Positions 1 through 8,356 of a stretch of 64,000 nucleotides of DNA are shown here, piece by piece (the first letter of the stretch is position 1; every line of letters starts with the position of its first letter). Origin of the DNA: Haloplanus rubicundus (GTDB lineage Archaea > Halobacteriota > Halobacteria > Halobacteriales > Haloferacaceae); contig NZ_CP031148.1 in NCBI RefSeq assembly GCF_003342675.1, forward strand, positions 1,674,001 through 1,738,000, in the 5' to 3' direction. A program made the position numbers and the translations under genes. The notes beneath the pieces were generated by a model that ran no database searches, was not told the origin of the DNA, and saw only the letters and a list, made by a program, of their open reading frames with translations.

Positions 1-1152
1 GTGTCGGTCATCGACGAGCGAAAGAGGGATTTGACGGCCGTCCGCAGGGCACCTATGGACTACGACACGCCCCTCTTCTTTCACGTCATGCAGTACGCGG
101 CCGCGGCCGACCGCGACGTGATCGACATGGTGAGCGGCGGGCCGGACTGGGAGCCACCCGAAGCGCTCCGGGACGGCCTCCGGGAGTACGCCGACGCCGA
201 CGCCGACGCGTTCCAGTATCCGCCGAGCGACGGCCTGCGCGAACTCCGCGAGGAGATCGCCGCCCGCCGCGGCGTCGACGTGGATCGCGTCGTCATCACG
301 AACGGCGCGGGCGAGGCGAACTACCTCGCCATGGCGGCGGCGCTCGAACGCGACGCCGGCGACGAGATACTGCTGACCGACCCGGTCTACCCCTACTACC
401 CGGGGAAGGCCCGGATGCTCGGCGCCGACCCCCGTCTCGTCCCCGTCGCCGACGACGGCGGCCTCGACGTGGCGGCGATGCGCGAGGCGGCGTCTCCCGA
501 CACCGCGGCCATCCTCGTCAACTCCCCCAACAATCCCACCGGCGCGGTGTACGACGCCGACACGATGGGTGCGATAGTCGACCTCGCCGAGGCCAACGAC
601 GCCCTCCTCATCTCCGACGAGGTGTACGACCACTACGACTTCTCCCGCCGCTTCGAGAGCGCCTTGGCCGTCGACTCCGACCACACCGTCGTCACCAACT
701 CCTTCTCGAAGTCGATGGCGATCACGGGCTTTCGTGTCGGTTACGCGGTGTTCCCGCCCCACCTCGTCGAGGCCGCGCGAACACGACACATGCTCGTCAA
801 CGTCACCGGCGCCCGGCCCTCGCAGGTCGCCGTCCTCCGCGCGCTGCGGGAGACGGGACCGGGGTACTACGAGGCTTCGCGCGACCTCCTGCGGAAGCGG
901 GTCGACGCCTTCACCGACGCCCTCGACGCGGCGGGGGCGGAGTACATCGTCCCCGACGGCGCCTTCTACGTCTTCGCGCGCTTCGAGGGCTTCCCCGGCA
1001 CTCTGGAGAACGTCGAACGCCTGGTCGACGAGGCGGGCGTCGCCTGCATGCCCGGCGACACCTTCGGCACCTACGACGAGTGGGTGCGCTTTGCCCTCGT
1101 CACGCCGCGGGCCGAGGAGGCGGCGCGGCGACTGGCCGACTACGAGTTCTAA
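1..1152 (+). CDS. PLP-dependent aminotransferase, class I/II
   Basis: Fold-type I aminotransferase that would move an amino group between an amino acid and a 2-oxoacid through pyridoxal phosphate in the cytoplasm. Counting from the GTG at base 1, residues 174-181 read NSPNNPTG, SDEVYDHY follows at about 205-212, and the Schiff-base lysine is K237 in NSFSKSMAITGFR, with the cofactor-phosphate arginine R245 just after. The C-terminal small domain is complete. The frame is open at the window edge, so the true start could lie upstream; ATG at 55 (MDYDTPLFF) is also a credible start because the family usually begins close to this point. Substrate cannot be told from sequence; aspartate- or aromatic-type activity is possible. 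Its stop codon overlaps the stop of the convergent lipoprotein gene. Confidence 0.9.
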   Translation: MSVIDERKRDLTAVRRAPMDYDTPLFFHVMQYAAAADRDVIDMVSGGPDWEPPEALRDGLREYADADADAFQYPPSDGLRELREEIAARRGVDVDRVVITNGAGEANYLAMAAALERDAGDEILLTDPVYPYYPGKARMLGADPRLVPVADDGGLDVAAMREAASPDTAAILVNSPNNPTGAVYDADTMGAIVDLAEANDALLISDEVYDHYDFSRRFESALAVDSDHTVVTNSFSKSMAITGFRVGYAVFPPHLVEAARTRHMLVNVTGARPSQVAVLRALRETGPGYYEASRDLLRKRVDAFTDALDAAGAEYIVPDGAFYVFARFEGFPGTLENVERLVDEAGVACMPGDTFGTYDEWVRFALVTPRAEEAARRLADYEF

Positions 1153-1520
1153 CAGACGAGGATGCCGGTGTTGTAGTATCGGCCCGCGTACTCGACCCGG
1201 TCGATGTCGCGCCACGCGTAGTCGAAGCCCTCGACGGCGGTGCCGTTGCGCGCGCGGTCGAACGTCGCCTGCTGCTCGGCGGTGAGGTTCTCGTAGGCGA
1301 CGGCCGACGACGGATCGACCTGGTCGGCGTCGATCTCGGTGACGGTCAGAGCGGGCGGGCAGTCGGTGTTCGCGGTGGCCGTCGGCGTCGCCGTGGGCGT
1401 CTCCGTCGCCGTCGCGGACGCCCCGGGACCCGCACCGAGACAGCCCGTCCCGACGACGAGCAACGCAAGGGCGAGGGCGACGCGCACCGCTCGACTGACA
1501 GTGGAGGGACTGCCGGTCAT
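1149..1520 (-). CDS. Small predicted lipoprotein, unknown function
   Basis: A 123-residue protein beginning at the ATG that gives MTGSPSTVSRAV. A positively charged N-terminus, a hydrophobic stretch (ALALALLVVG) and a GTGC lipobox-like site with cysteine near residue 27 suggest lipid attachment and display outside the membrane. A Thr/Ala-rich low-complexity spacer follows, typical of haloarchaeal surface proteins, then a compact domain of about 80 residues with two further cysteines (near DCPPAL and the terminal LVC) that could form a disulfide. The open frame extends 30 codons further upstream, but the signal sequence favours the internal ATG. I do not recognise the domain. It is convergent with the aminotransferase and divergent from the Get3-like gene. 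Confidence 0.7.
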   Translation of the reverse strand: MTGSPSTVSRAVRVALALALLVVGTGCLGAGPGASATATETPTATPTATANTDCPPALTVTEIDADQVDPSSAVAYENLTAEQQATFDRARNGTAVEGFDYAWRDIDRVEYAGRYYNTGILVC

Positions 1521-1599
1521 GCGCTTCGCTTCAGCCGCCGCCAGTAAGTGTCTTCCCCGTATCGACGGGTACAGGTGTCCGGCCCGACTCACGTCGCGT

Positions 1600-2748
1600 A
1601 TGAGCGACATCGACGTGGAGCCGGTCGACGAGGTGGACGACGCGGACGCGGACGGAGCGCCGGTCGATCACGGCCCCGCCGACATCGACGTCGAGGCGAC
1701 GACGGACCTGCCCGAGGGCGTCGACGCGCCGGAGTACGTCCTCTACGGCGGCAAGGGTGGCGTGGGCAAGACGACGATGGCGGCGGCGACGGCGCTCTCC
1801 TCCGCCGCCGACGGGACGGCGACGCTCGTCGTCTCGACCGACCCCGCCCACTCCCTCTCGGACACCCTCGACACCGACATCCCGCCACGGCCGACGCGCA
1901 TCCGCGAGGACACGCCGCTGTGGGCGGCCGAAATCGATCCCGAGGCGGCGATGGAGGAGGGGATGTTCGGACAGGGCGGCATCGGCGTCGACGACGACGG
2001 CGAGGCATCGGGGACGACCCCGGGCGACGGCGCCCCCCTCGGCGGCCTCGGCGAACTGGGCGAGATGCTCGGCGACGACGCCGTCGATCCGCTGATGGGC
2101 GGGTCGATGCCCGGCGCCGACGAGGCGGCGGCGATGCGGCAGCTGCTGGAGTATCTCGACGACCCCCGGTTCGAGCGCGTGGTGATCGACACGGCGCCGA
2201 CGGGTCACACCCTCCGACTGCTCGAACTCCCCGAGATGCTCGACTCGATGGTCGGGCGCCTGCTCTCGATGCGCGAGAAGTTCTCGGGGATGATGGACGG
2301 GTTCAAGGGGATGTTCGGCGTCGGCGGCGACGACCCCGAGGCGCCGGACCTCGACGAACTCCGCGACCGGATCGAGCGTCTGCGCGCCGTCCTGCAGGAC
2401 CCGTCCCGGACCGACTTCCGGGTCGTGATGGTGCCCGAGGAGATGAGCGTCGTCGAGTCCGAACGGCTGGTGGCCCGGCTCGACGAGTTCTCGATTCCGG
2501 TCGGGACGGTCGTCGTCAACCGCGTGATGGAGGACCTCGCGGACGTGGCCGACGTGGACCCCGCGTGGGTCGTCTCGCCGAACCTGGCCGACTGCGAGTT
2601 CTGTCAGCGCCGATGGGACGTCCAGCAGCGCGCCCTCCGGCGCGCGAGCGACCTGTTCCGCGGTCACGACGTGAAACGCGTTCCCCTGCTCGCCGACGAG
2701 GTGCGCGGGGAGCGGGCGCTCCGGGTCGTCGCGGCCTGTCTGGCGTAA
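1600..2748 (+). CDS. ArsA/Get3 (TRC40) family P-loop ATPase
   Basis: A 382-residue ATPase of the anion-transporter/tail-anchored-protein targeting family. After an acidic N-terminal tail of about 45 residues, the deviant Walker A motif GGKGGVGKTT lies at residues 50-59, followed by a switch-like STDPAHSLSD and a Walker B region VVIDTAPTGHTLRLL. A Met/Gly-rich middle segment (GMMDGFKGMFG) resembles the hydrophobic groove of Get3. Near the C-terminus a CEFC pair matches the zinc-binding CxxC that bridges the Get3 dimer. Family knowledge suggests membrane-protein targeting rather than arsenite export, since no arsenic genes are nearby. The upstream open frame (from 1339) runs antisense to the lipoprotein gene, so ATG 1600 is chosen. 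Confidence 0.88.
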   Translation: MSDIDVEPVDEVDDADADGAPVDHGPADIDVEATTDLPEGVDAPEYVLYGGKGGVGKTTMAAATALSSAADGTATLVVSTDPAHSLSDTLDTDIPPRPTRIREDTPLWAAEIDPEAAMEEGMFGQGGIGVDDDGEASGTTPGDGAPLGGLGELGEMLGDDAVDPLMGGSMPGADEAAAMRQLLEYLDDPRFERVVIDTAPTGHTLRLLELPEMLDSMVGRLLSMREKFSGMMDGFKGMFGVGGDDPEAPDLDELRDRIERLRAVLQDPSRTDFRVVMVPEEMSVVESERLVARLDEFSIPVGTVVVNRVMEDLADVADVDPAWVVSPNLADCEFCQRRWDVQQRALRRASDLFRGHDVKRVPLLADEVRGERALRVVAACLA

Positions 2749-2750
2749 TC

Positions 2751-3575
2751 CTACCGCAACCGATCCAGCAGTCCGAACGCCCGGTCGCGGAGGCGGTCGG
2801 GGACGAACCGCGCGAGGACGGTCACCCGCGCGAGCGCGCCGACAGGCACCCGGCTGGCGGGCTTGGTCGAACTCGCGGCGTTCAGCACCTCCTCGGCGAC
2901 CCGTTCCGGCGCGACGGCGCCCGGCCCGCCGCCGCCGATGGCCTGCGTGTCCTCGAAGACGCTGTAGAAGGAGTCGTAGGCACCGGAGCGTTCGACGCCC
3001 TCGATTTCGTCCTCCGCGCGGTCGGTAAAGGCCGTGTCGACGGGACCGGGTTCGATCAGCACGGCGTCGATGCCGTACTCGTCCACCTCGGCGCGGAGGG
3101 CGTCGGTCATGGCTTCGAGCGCGAACTTCGAGCCACAGTAGACCCCGCCGCCGGGGAAGGAGACGCGCCCGGCGGCGCTGGAGACGTTGACGATGGTGCC
3201 CTCGCGTCGACGGCGCATGTGGGGGAGGACGGCCCGCGTGAGGCGGTGGGGTCCGTAGACGTTCACGTCGAACTGGCGGGAAACGGCGTCGACCGGCACG
3301 TCCTCTATGGGTCCGAACTGCGCGTAGCCGGCGTTGTTGACGAGGCAGTCGATCCGGCCGTGTTCCTCGACGATCCGGTCGACGACCCGTTCCACGTCGT
3401 CGTCCTCGGTCACGTCGAGGGTGGCGATGGTACAGCCCCGGTCCCCGAGCGTCTCCACGTCGGCGGGGTTGCGGGCCGTGGCGTACACTTCCCACCCCTC
3501 GTCGAGAAAGGCCTCGGCGGTCGCACGACCGATGCCGGACGAACAGCCCGTGATCAGGACGGTCTTCGGTTGCAC
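2751..3575 (-). CDS. Short-chain dehydrogenase/reductase
   Basis: A 274-residue classical SDR oxidoreductase using NAD(P)H. The start is GTG, giving residues QPKTVLITGCSSGIGRATAE with the glycine-rich TGxxxGIG nucleotide site at about residues 8-16. NNAGYAQFG follows near residue 88, then the catalytic serine in VNVSSAAG and the YCGSKFALEAM motif with the Tyr and Lys of the active site. The arginine and asparagine after the second strand (TARNPADV) would suit either cofactor. The C-terminus is basic and Arg-rich. Its substrate is not predictable. It ends two bases past the convergent Get3-like gene and is followed on the same strand by the hypothetical gene at 3606-4097. Confidence 0.88.
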   Translation of the reverse strand: MQPKTVLITGCSSGIGRATAEAFLDEGWEVYATARNPADVETLGDRGCTIATLDVTEDDDVERVVDRIVEEHGRIDCLVNNAGYAQFGPIEDVPVDAVSRQFDVNVYGPHRLTRAVLPHMRRRREGTIVNVSSAAGRVSFPGGGVYCGSKFALEAMTDALRAEVDEYGIDAVLIEPGPVDTAFTDRAEDEIEGVERSGAYDSFYSVFEDTQAIGGGGPGAVAPERVAEEVLNAASSTKPASRVPVGALARVTVLARFVPDRLRDRAFGLLDRLR

Positions 3576-3605
3576 ACGGCTTCCCTCGGTCCGCCGGCAG
3601 TTAAT

Positions 3606-4097
3606 TCATGCTCCATCCACCGCGAAGGGGCTCTCCCCCTCGGTCCACTCCCACCCCGGCAGCCGGGTCTGGAAGCCGGCCGCGAGGGCGGCGTCTAGGT
3701 CGTCCGCGCCCGCGACGCCGTCGGTGTGGGTCATCACGTCCGCGACGTGGAAGGTGGCCTGCGCGAGGAGGGCGAACGGTTGCCCGCCCGCGACCGTCGC
3801 CGCGAGTTCCCGGCCGAGCACCTCGTCGACGACGAAGCCCGGATAGTCCCCGCTCACGTCGAGGTCACGGAGCAAGGCGACGTAGGCGGCGACGTTGACC
3901 GCGCGGGTGCCGTCCGCGAAGACGTGTCCGACCTCGTCGCGATAGGCGTCCGCGGTCACCGACCCCACCTCGACGCCGAAGCAGTCGCCCAGCCGGTCGC
4001 GGGTCTCGTTGATGAGCGGGACGACGACCGGCGCCCTGTCGCGAACCCACTCGTACTCCGTCTCGACCGCCGCCGGGGTGAGTTCCATACCCGCCAT
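3606..4097 (-). CDS. Conserved-looking hypothetical protein
   Basis: A 163-residue acidic soluble protein that I do not recognise. It has no signal peptide or membrane segment; the composition (many Asp, Ala, Val) and G/C-ending codons match neighbouring real genes. Segments such as YEWVRDRAPVVVPLINETRD and FALLAQATFHVADVMTH suggest an all-alpha fold. Two ATGs are possible: 4097 (MAGMELTP) or 4088 (MELTP). The TATA element at 4129-4139 reads as TATA-like on both strands, so this gene and aCPSF1 probably share one control region that contains the inverted repeat at 4111-4128. Confidence 0.6.
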   Translation of the reverse strand: MAGMELTPAAVETEYEWVRDRAPVVVPLINETRDRLGDCFGVEVGSVTADAYRDEVGHVFADGTRAVNVAAYVALLRDLDVSGDYPGFVVDEVLGRELAATVAGGQPFALLAQATFHVADVMTHTDGVAGADDLDAALAAGFQTRLPGWEWTEGESPFAVDGA

Positions 4098-4110
4098 CCG
4101 CCGGCCAGCG

Positions 4111-4128
4111 CCTTCGACTTTGCGAAGG
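4111..4128. repeat. Perfect inverted repeat CCTTCG-N6-CGAAGG beside a TATA element
   Basis: CCTTCG (4111-4116), a six-base spacer and CGAAGG (4123-4128) form a perfect dyad that abuts the TATA-like stretch at 4129-4139. For the aCPSF1 direction it occupies the BRE position; for the minus-strand gene it lies between TATA and the expected start site. This is a typical place for a repressor or activator site, but no regulator can be named. Confidence 0.5.
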
Positions 4129-4139
4129 CTTTTATAATA
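4129..4139 (+). promoter_or_regulatory. TATA element upstream of aCPSF1 (also readable on minus strand)
   Basis: CTTTTATAATA sits in the divergent gap between the hypothetical gene and aCPSF1. A start site about 25 bases downstream would fall near 4160, leaving a leader of about 170 bases before ATG 4330, which is long for a haloarchaeon. The minus-strand reading TATTATAAAAG would serve the gene at 3606-4097. Confidence 0.55.
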
Positions 4140-4329
4140 CTGGACTGATAGGGTGACTCAAGCGGGTTTTCGCTGCCTCTTCCCGCAGTCGAGCACCTCC
4201 CGTACAGGATCGTTCACCGATGCTCCCACACGGCACGACGGACCGTCGGCGGCCGGCGCCGCCGACTACGGCTGCCGCGTCCGGGCGTTACGCGCGAGCG
4301 ACCGTACGGAGGGCTCTCCACCGGTACAC

Positions 4330-6255
4330 ATGAGCTCCGTAGACAAGCAACTCGAGGACCTGAAAGCAGAGATCGAAGACGAACTCCCTCCGGGCATCTC
4401 AGTCTCCGACGTGAAATACGAGGGACCGGAACTGGTCGTGTACACGCGCGATCCGAAGGAGTTCGCCAGCAACGGCGACCTGATCCGCAAGCTGGCGAGC
4501 AAACTCCGCAAGCGCATCACGGTCCGTCCCGACCCCGACGTGTTGATGGACGTGACGGCGGCGCGAGAGAAGATTCGCGAGGTGATCCCCGAGGACGCGG
4601 GCGTCACCGACCTCGACTTCCACGTCGACACCGGCGAAGTCGTCATCGAGGCCGAGAAGCCCGGCATGGTGATCGGCCGCCACGGGTCGACGCTCCGCGA
4701 GATCACGAAGGCCATCGGCTGGACGCCCGAGGTGGTGCGCACGCCACCCATCGAATCCTCCACCGTCTCGAACGTCCGCAACTTCCTGAAACAGGAGCGT
4801 GAGGAACGCCGCGACATCCTCGAACGCGTGGGGCGACAGATCCACCGCGAGGAGATGGCGGACGAACAGTGGGTGCGCATCACCACCCTCGGCTGCTGTC
4901 GCGAGGTCGGCCGCGCGAGCTTCATCCTCTCCACCGCGGAGACGCGCGTCCTCATCGACTGCGGCGACAAGCCCGGCGCCGAGGGCGAGGTGCCCTACCT
5001 CCAGGTGCCCGAGGCGGCACCGCTGAACTCCATCGACGCCGTCGTCCTCACCCACGCCCACCTCGACCACTCCGCGCTCATCCCGCTCCTCTTCAAGTAC
5101 GGCTACGACGGCCCCATCTACTGTACGGAGCCGACGCGTGATCTGATGGGTCTGCTCACGCTGGACTACCTCGACGTGGCCGCCAAGGAGGGTCGCACCC
5201 CGCCATACGAGAGCGAGATGGTCCGCGAGGCGATCAAACACACCGTCCCCCTCGAATACGGCGACGTGACCGACATCGCGCCGGACGTGAAGCTCACCTT
5301 CCACAACGCGGGCCACATCCTCGGCTCCGCCGTCTCCCACTTCCACATCGGCGACGGCCTCTACAACGTCGCGTTCTCGGGCGACATCCACTACGAGGAC
5401 ACCCGCCTCTTCAACGGCGCCGTCAACGACTTCCCGCGGGTCGAGACGCTCGTCCTCGAATCGACCTACGGCGGCCGCAACGACTACCAGACGGACCAGG
5501 AGGACTCCGAGCGCAACCTGCTGGATATCATCAGCGACACCCACGAGAAAGGTGGGAAGGTGGTCATTCCGGCCTTCGCCGTCGGTCGGTCACAGGAGAT
5601 CATGCTCGTCCTCGAGGAGGCGATGCGCTCCGGAAAGATACCCCGCATGCCCGTCCACCTCGACGGCATGATCTGGGAGGCGACGGCCATCCACACGACG
5701 TATCCCGAGTATCTCCGGGACAACCTCAGGGATCGGATCTTCCACGAGGACGAGAACCCCTTCCTCGCCGAGGAGTTCAACCACATCGACGCGGGCGAGG
5801 ACGAACGCCAGGAGGTCACCGACGGCGAGCCGGCGATCATCCTCTCGACGTCCGGGATGGTCACCGGCGGGCCGATCATGTCGTGGCTCCGCCACCTCGG
5901 TCCCGACCCGGACTCGACGCTCGTCTTCGTCGGCTACCAGGCCCAGGGAACCCTCGGCCGCCGCATCCAGAACGGCTGGGACGAAATTCCGATGAACGAC
6001 CGCGGCAACGGCCGCGGCGGGCGCGGCAACACCCTCTCGCTGAAGATGGACGTCGAGACGGTCGACGGCTTCTCCGGCCACGCCGACCGGCAGGGGCTGG
6101 AGAACTTCGTCAAGACGATGAACCCTCGGCCGGAGAAGGTGCTCTGTGTCCACGGCGACGAACGCTCCGTCCAGGACCTCTCCTCCGCGCTCTATCACGA
6201 CTACAACATGCGGACGTTCGCGCCGAAGAACCTCGAGACGTTCCGGTTCAAGTAG
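4330..6255 (+). CDS. fttA: aCPSF1/FttA beta-CASP ribonuclease (transcription termination factor)
   Basis: Archaeal CPSF1, a KH-containing metallo-beta-lactamase/beta-CASP nuclease that cleaves nascent RNA at U-rich sites and drives factor-dependent transcription termination. The 641 residues match the family length. Two KH-type domains cover about residues 1-145 (second with GMVIGRHGSTLREI), the zinc motif THAHLDH lies at residues 241-247, and later motifs include SGDIHYEDTRL, an ESTYG segment and, near the C-terminus, SGHADR and CVHGD. ATG 4330 (MSSVDKQLEDL) is chosen because homologues begin here; the frame stays open for 59 more codons to GTG 4153 without conserved-looking sequence. It stands alone after a long leader. 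Confidence 0.97.
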   Translation: MSSVDKQLEDLKAEIEDELPPGISVSDVKYEGPELVVYTRDPKEFASNGDLIRKLASKLRKRITVRPDPDVLMDVTAAREKIREVIPEDAGVTDLDFHVDTGEVVIEAEKPGMVIGRHGSTLREITKAIGWTPEVVRTPPIESSTVSNVRNFLKQEREERRDILERVGRQIHREEMADEQWVRITTLGCCREVGRASFILSTAETRVLIDCGDKPGAEGEVPYLQVPEAAPLNSIDAVVLTHAHLDHSALIPLLFKYGYDGPIYCTEPTRDLMGLLTLDYLDVAAKEGRTPPYESEMVREAIKHTVPLEYGDVTDIAPDVKLTFHNAGHILGSAVSHFHIGDGLYNVAFSGDIHYEDTRLFNGAVNDFPRVETLVLESTYGGRNDYQTDQEDSERNLLDIISDTHEKGGKVVIPAFAVGRSQEIMLVLEEAMRSGKIPRMPVHLDGMIWEATAIHTTYPEYLRDNLRDRIFHEDENPFLAEEFNHIDAGEDERQEVTDGEPAIILSTSGMVTGGPIMSWLRHLGPDPDSTLVFVGYQAQGTLGRRIQNGWDEIPMNDRGNGRGGRGNTLSLKMDVETVDGFSGHADRQGLENFVKTMNPRPEKVLCVHGDERSVQDLSSALYHDYNMRTFAPKNLETFRFK

Positions 6256-6476
6256 CTTCCAGAGCATTCCCGGTCCGAACGCGGGTGGCGGTCACTGGCT
6301 CCCGGCGACCGACGGCCTCTCGGGTCGAACCACGATACGATGGCGAAAAACCCATGTCGGCCCACTCCGTCCCCTCCCTATGACACTGGACGACGCGGTT
6401 CCCGTTCTCCCTTTTTCAGAGACGCGGGCGCGACGGTTCGGTTCGGTTCGGTCGACGGTCCACGGAGGCGATTCGC

Positions 6477-6791
6477 TTGAGTGAGTTCCCGTCCGACGAC
6501 CCGGTTTCGATATCGTACGACTCCGATTCGGAGACGCACGAGGTGCGATTCGATCCCGACGCCATCGCCCCGAGTATGGCCATCGTCGAGGCGATGGCGG
6601 GTATCCTCGACACCCCGCCGACGGAACTCGAGCCGCTGGTGGAGACGGTCGATCCGATGGCCCTCGACCGTCTGGTCAACGGCGCCGACGAGGGGACCGA
6701 CCGCACCCTCGAATTTCGCTATCTCGCCCGCCGGGTGACCGTCCACAGTCACGGCATCGTCGAAGTCGGGGCCCCGTCGAACGGCGACTGA
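6477..6791 (+). CDS. HalOD1 (halobacterial output domain 1) protein
   Basis: A 104-residue single-domain protein. The pattern of an N-terminal beta hairpin (VSISYDSDSETHEVRF), a helix (AIVEAMAGILDTPPTEL), a PLVETVDPMALDRLV segment and a C-terminal strand pair ending in VTVHSHGIVEV matches HalOD1, a small haloarchaeal domain often attached to response-regulator or sensor proteins but also found alone. Its biochemical role is unknown. The start is an uncommon TTG preceded at eight bases by GGAGG (6464-6468), a good Shine-Dalgarno match that decides it. A 34-codon ORF (6380-6484) ends across this start codon and could be a coupling leader. Confidence 0.75.
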   Translation: MSEFPSDDPVSISYDSDSETHEVRFDPDAIAPSMAIVEAMAGILDTPPTELEPLVETVDPMALDRLVNGADEGTDRTLEFRYLARRVTVHSHGIVEVGAPSNGD

Positions 6792-6813
6792 GGACGGGCC
6801 GCGACGCGGCGTC

Positions 6814-7611
6814 TCAGTCGGCCGCCCCCGTCTCCGCCGGGTCGACTACCTCGCCCGTCTCTGGAACTACACCCACGCGCTCGCACGAATCGTACAGCGG
6901 ACAGGCGTCCGGCCCGTCGAGACACGCGGGTTTCCGAGCCGTGCAGTATTCCCGGCCGAACTGGATCATCGCGGTGTGTCCGAAGCCACATTTCTCCGTC
7001 GGCACCGCCGCCTCCAGCGCCGCCCGAACTCCCTCGTGGTCGGCGTCGGCCGGCGCGAGGCCCATCCGGCGGGCGATGCGGTGGACGTGCGTGTCGACGG
7101 GGAAGACGCCGCCGCGTCCGCCGGCGAAGAGGAGGACGCAGTCGGCGGTTTTCGGCCCGACACCGCGGATCTCGAGGAGGCGGTCGCGCACCGCATCGGG
7201 GTCGCCCTCGCGGACGAAGTCGTCGAACGCGTCGGCGCCGCCGAAGTCGGCGACCACCTCCTCGGCCGCCTCGACGATCACACGCGATTTCTGGTTGTAC
7301 AGCCCCGCCGAGGCGATGGTGTCGGCGAGCGTCTCGCGGTCGGCCGCCGCGAGCGTCGCCGCCAGGTCGCGCCCGTCGTCGTACCGACCCAGCAGGTCGT
7401 CGAACGCCGGTTGGCTGGCAGTGTCGCTCGTGTTCTGACTCAGGATCGTCCGGACGAGACAGGGAAAGGCGTCGCGTCCGCCGTACGCCGTCTGCCAGTA
7501 AATGTCACCGAGGGCGTCGACGACGGCCTCGGCGCGGGTGTCGGGCGTGCCGGTCGCGAACTCGGCTTCGACGCCGCCATCGCCGATGTTCTCCGCGGGT
7601 TCCTCCGCCAT
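6814..7611 (-). CDS. nth: Endonuclease III, DNA glycosylase/AP lyase
   Basis: A 265-residue HhH-GPD DNA glycosylase that removes oxidised pyrimidines and nicks the abasic site during base excision repair. Visible hallmarks are the helix-hairpin-helix LLEIRGVGPKTADCVLLF carrying the catalytic lysine, the downstream VDTHVHRIARRMG with the catalytic aspartate, and a C-terminal four-cysteine cluster (CTARKPACLDGPDACPLYDSC region, written here by its cysteines C-x6-C-x6-C-x5-C) that would bind a [4Fe-4S] centre. The start is the ATG giving MAEEPAENIG; upstream codons in the same frame overlap DUF371 in antisense-like sense and look non-coding. The next gene upstream on this strand, a DUF371 protein, is 49 bases away. 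Confidence 0.93.
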   Translation of the reverse strand: MAEEPAENIGDGGVEAEFATGTPDTRAEAVVDALGDIYWQTAYGGRDAFPCLVRTILSQNTSDTASQPAFDDLLGRYDDGRDLAATLAAADRETLADTIASAGLYNQKSRVIVEAAEEVVADFGGADAFDDFVREGDPDAVRDRLLEIRGVGPKTADCVLLFAGGRGGVFPVDTHVHRIARRMGLAPADADHEGVRAALEAAVPTEKCGFGHTAMIQFGREYCTARKPACLDGPDACPLYDSCERVGVVPETGEVVDPAETGAAD

Positions 7612-7660
7612 GGACGGGCGTGAGGGTGGGATCGGCAAAAGCGCGGCGTCCGGGTGGCCG

Positions 7661-8074
7661 TCACTCGACGGACAGGGAGAGGGTGAGTGCGGCGCCGCCG
7701 GCCAGTGCCGCGACGAGGTCGCGGTCCAGGTCGGCGGCCGCGGCGTCGGCGCCGACGGCGACGGTGCGGTCGTCGACGTACGTGCTCGTGCGGACGACGG
7801 CGCTCCGGTCGCTCCCGAAGGTGAGGTCGGGATGGCCGCGGGCACGGATCTCGTCGCGCGCGTCCGCGGTTTCGAGCGTCAGCGTGATCGTCGCCGCGGG
7901 GTCGCGGCAGGCGACGGCGAAGTCGTCGTCGAAGTCGGCCGGCGAGCGGTCGGCTTCGATCCCGACGATACAGTCGCCGGCCGGCGTCAGCCAGTCGTCG
8001 GTCGTTACCTCGAAGGTGCTCTCGTGGGTCGCGGCGACGTGTTCGTGGCCGCGCGCCCGAATGACCTCTCGCAT
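7661..8074 (-). CDS. DUF371 family protein
   Basis: A 137-residue archaeal protein of unknown function. The N-terminus MREVIRARGHEHVAATHEST followed by LTPAGDCIVGIEAD closely follows the DUF371 pattern (a His-containing segment, then a GDCI motif). DUF371 proteins are small beta-rich cytoplasmic proteins. The chosen ATG at 8074 places the conserved HEHVAATH segment near the start; the open frame extends 24 codons further upstream but those codons look unconserved. It lies just upstream of nth on the same strand, so the two may be co-transcribed, but nothing in the sequence ties it to DNA repair. Confidence 0.8.
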   Translation of the reverse strand: MREVIRARGHEHVAATHESTFEVTTDDWLTPAGDCIVGIEADRSPADFDDDFAVACRDPAATITLTLETADARDEIRARGHPDLTFGSDRSAVVRTSTYVDDRTVAVGADAAAADLDRDLVAALAGGAALTLSLSVE

Positions 8075-8200
8075 GGGCGGAACTCCCCGAGCGCCCCGGA
8101 TAGCGGTGCCGATTCGTGGTCGTGCCGTCGGCCGTAAGTCGATCAAGATATCGGTCAGTTCAGGCTGACGGATAGCTTGAAACAGTCACAGCCGACAGTG

Positions 8201-8356
8201 TCAGGACCGGGCGACCGTCACCGTCACCGCGCCGCAGGCACACTCGTAGGCCCGCCGCTCGCCCGCCTCGGTCCGCAGCGTCAACATGAGGGCGTCGTCG
8301 TCGAGGGACCGCTCGCATCCGGCCGCCTCGCACGTGCTGGTCAGGTTCTCGAGCAT
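8201..8356 (-). CDS. Very small cysteine-rich protein (possible zinc finger)
   Basis: A 51-residue protein starting MLENLTSTCEAAGCERSL and ending CACGAVTVTVARS. Four cysteines in the arrangement C-x4-C near the N-terminus and C-x-C near the C-terminus, separated by a short beta-like segment (LMLTLRTEAGERRAYE), look like a compact zinc ribbon. Haloarchaea encode many such small zinc-finger proteins, mostly uncharacterised. An alternative upstream ATG at 8383 would add MSVRRLSGS. Coding potential is moderate: codon usage matches neighbours, but the gene is short. Confidence 0.55.
   Translation of the reverse strand: MLENLTSTCEAAGCERSLDDDALMLTLRTEAGERRAYECACGAVTVTVARS

Noticed and set aside
1149-1610. 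Longer start for the lipoprotein gene at 1610
   Set aside because: It would put 30 non-hydrophobic residues before the signal peptide and overlap the divergent Get3-like start.
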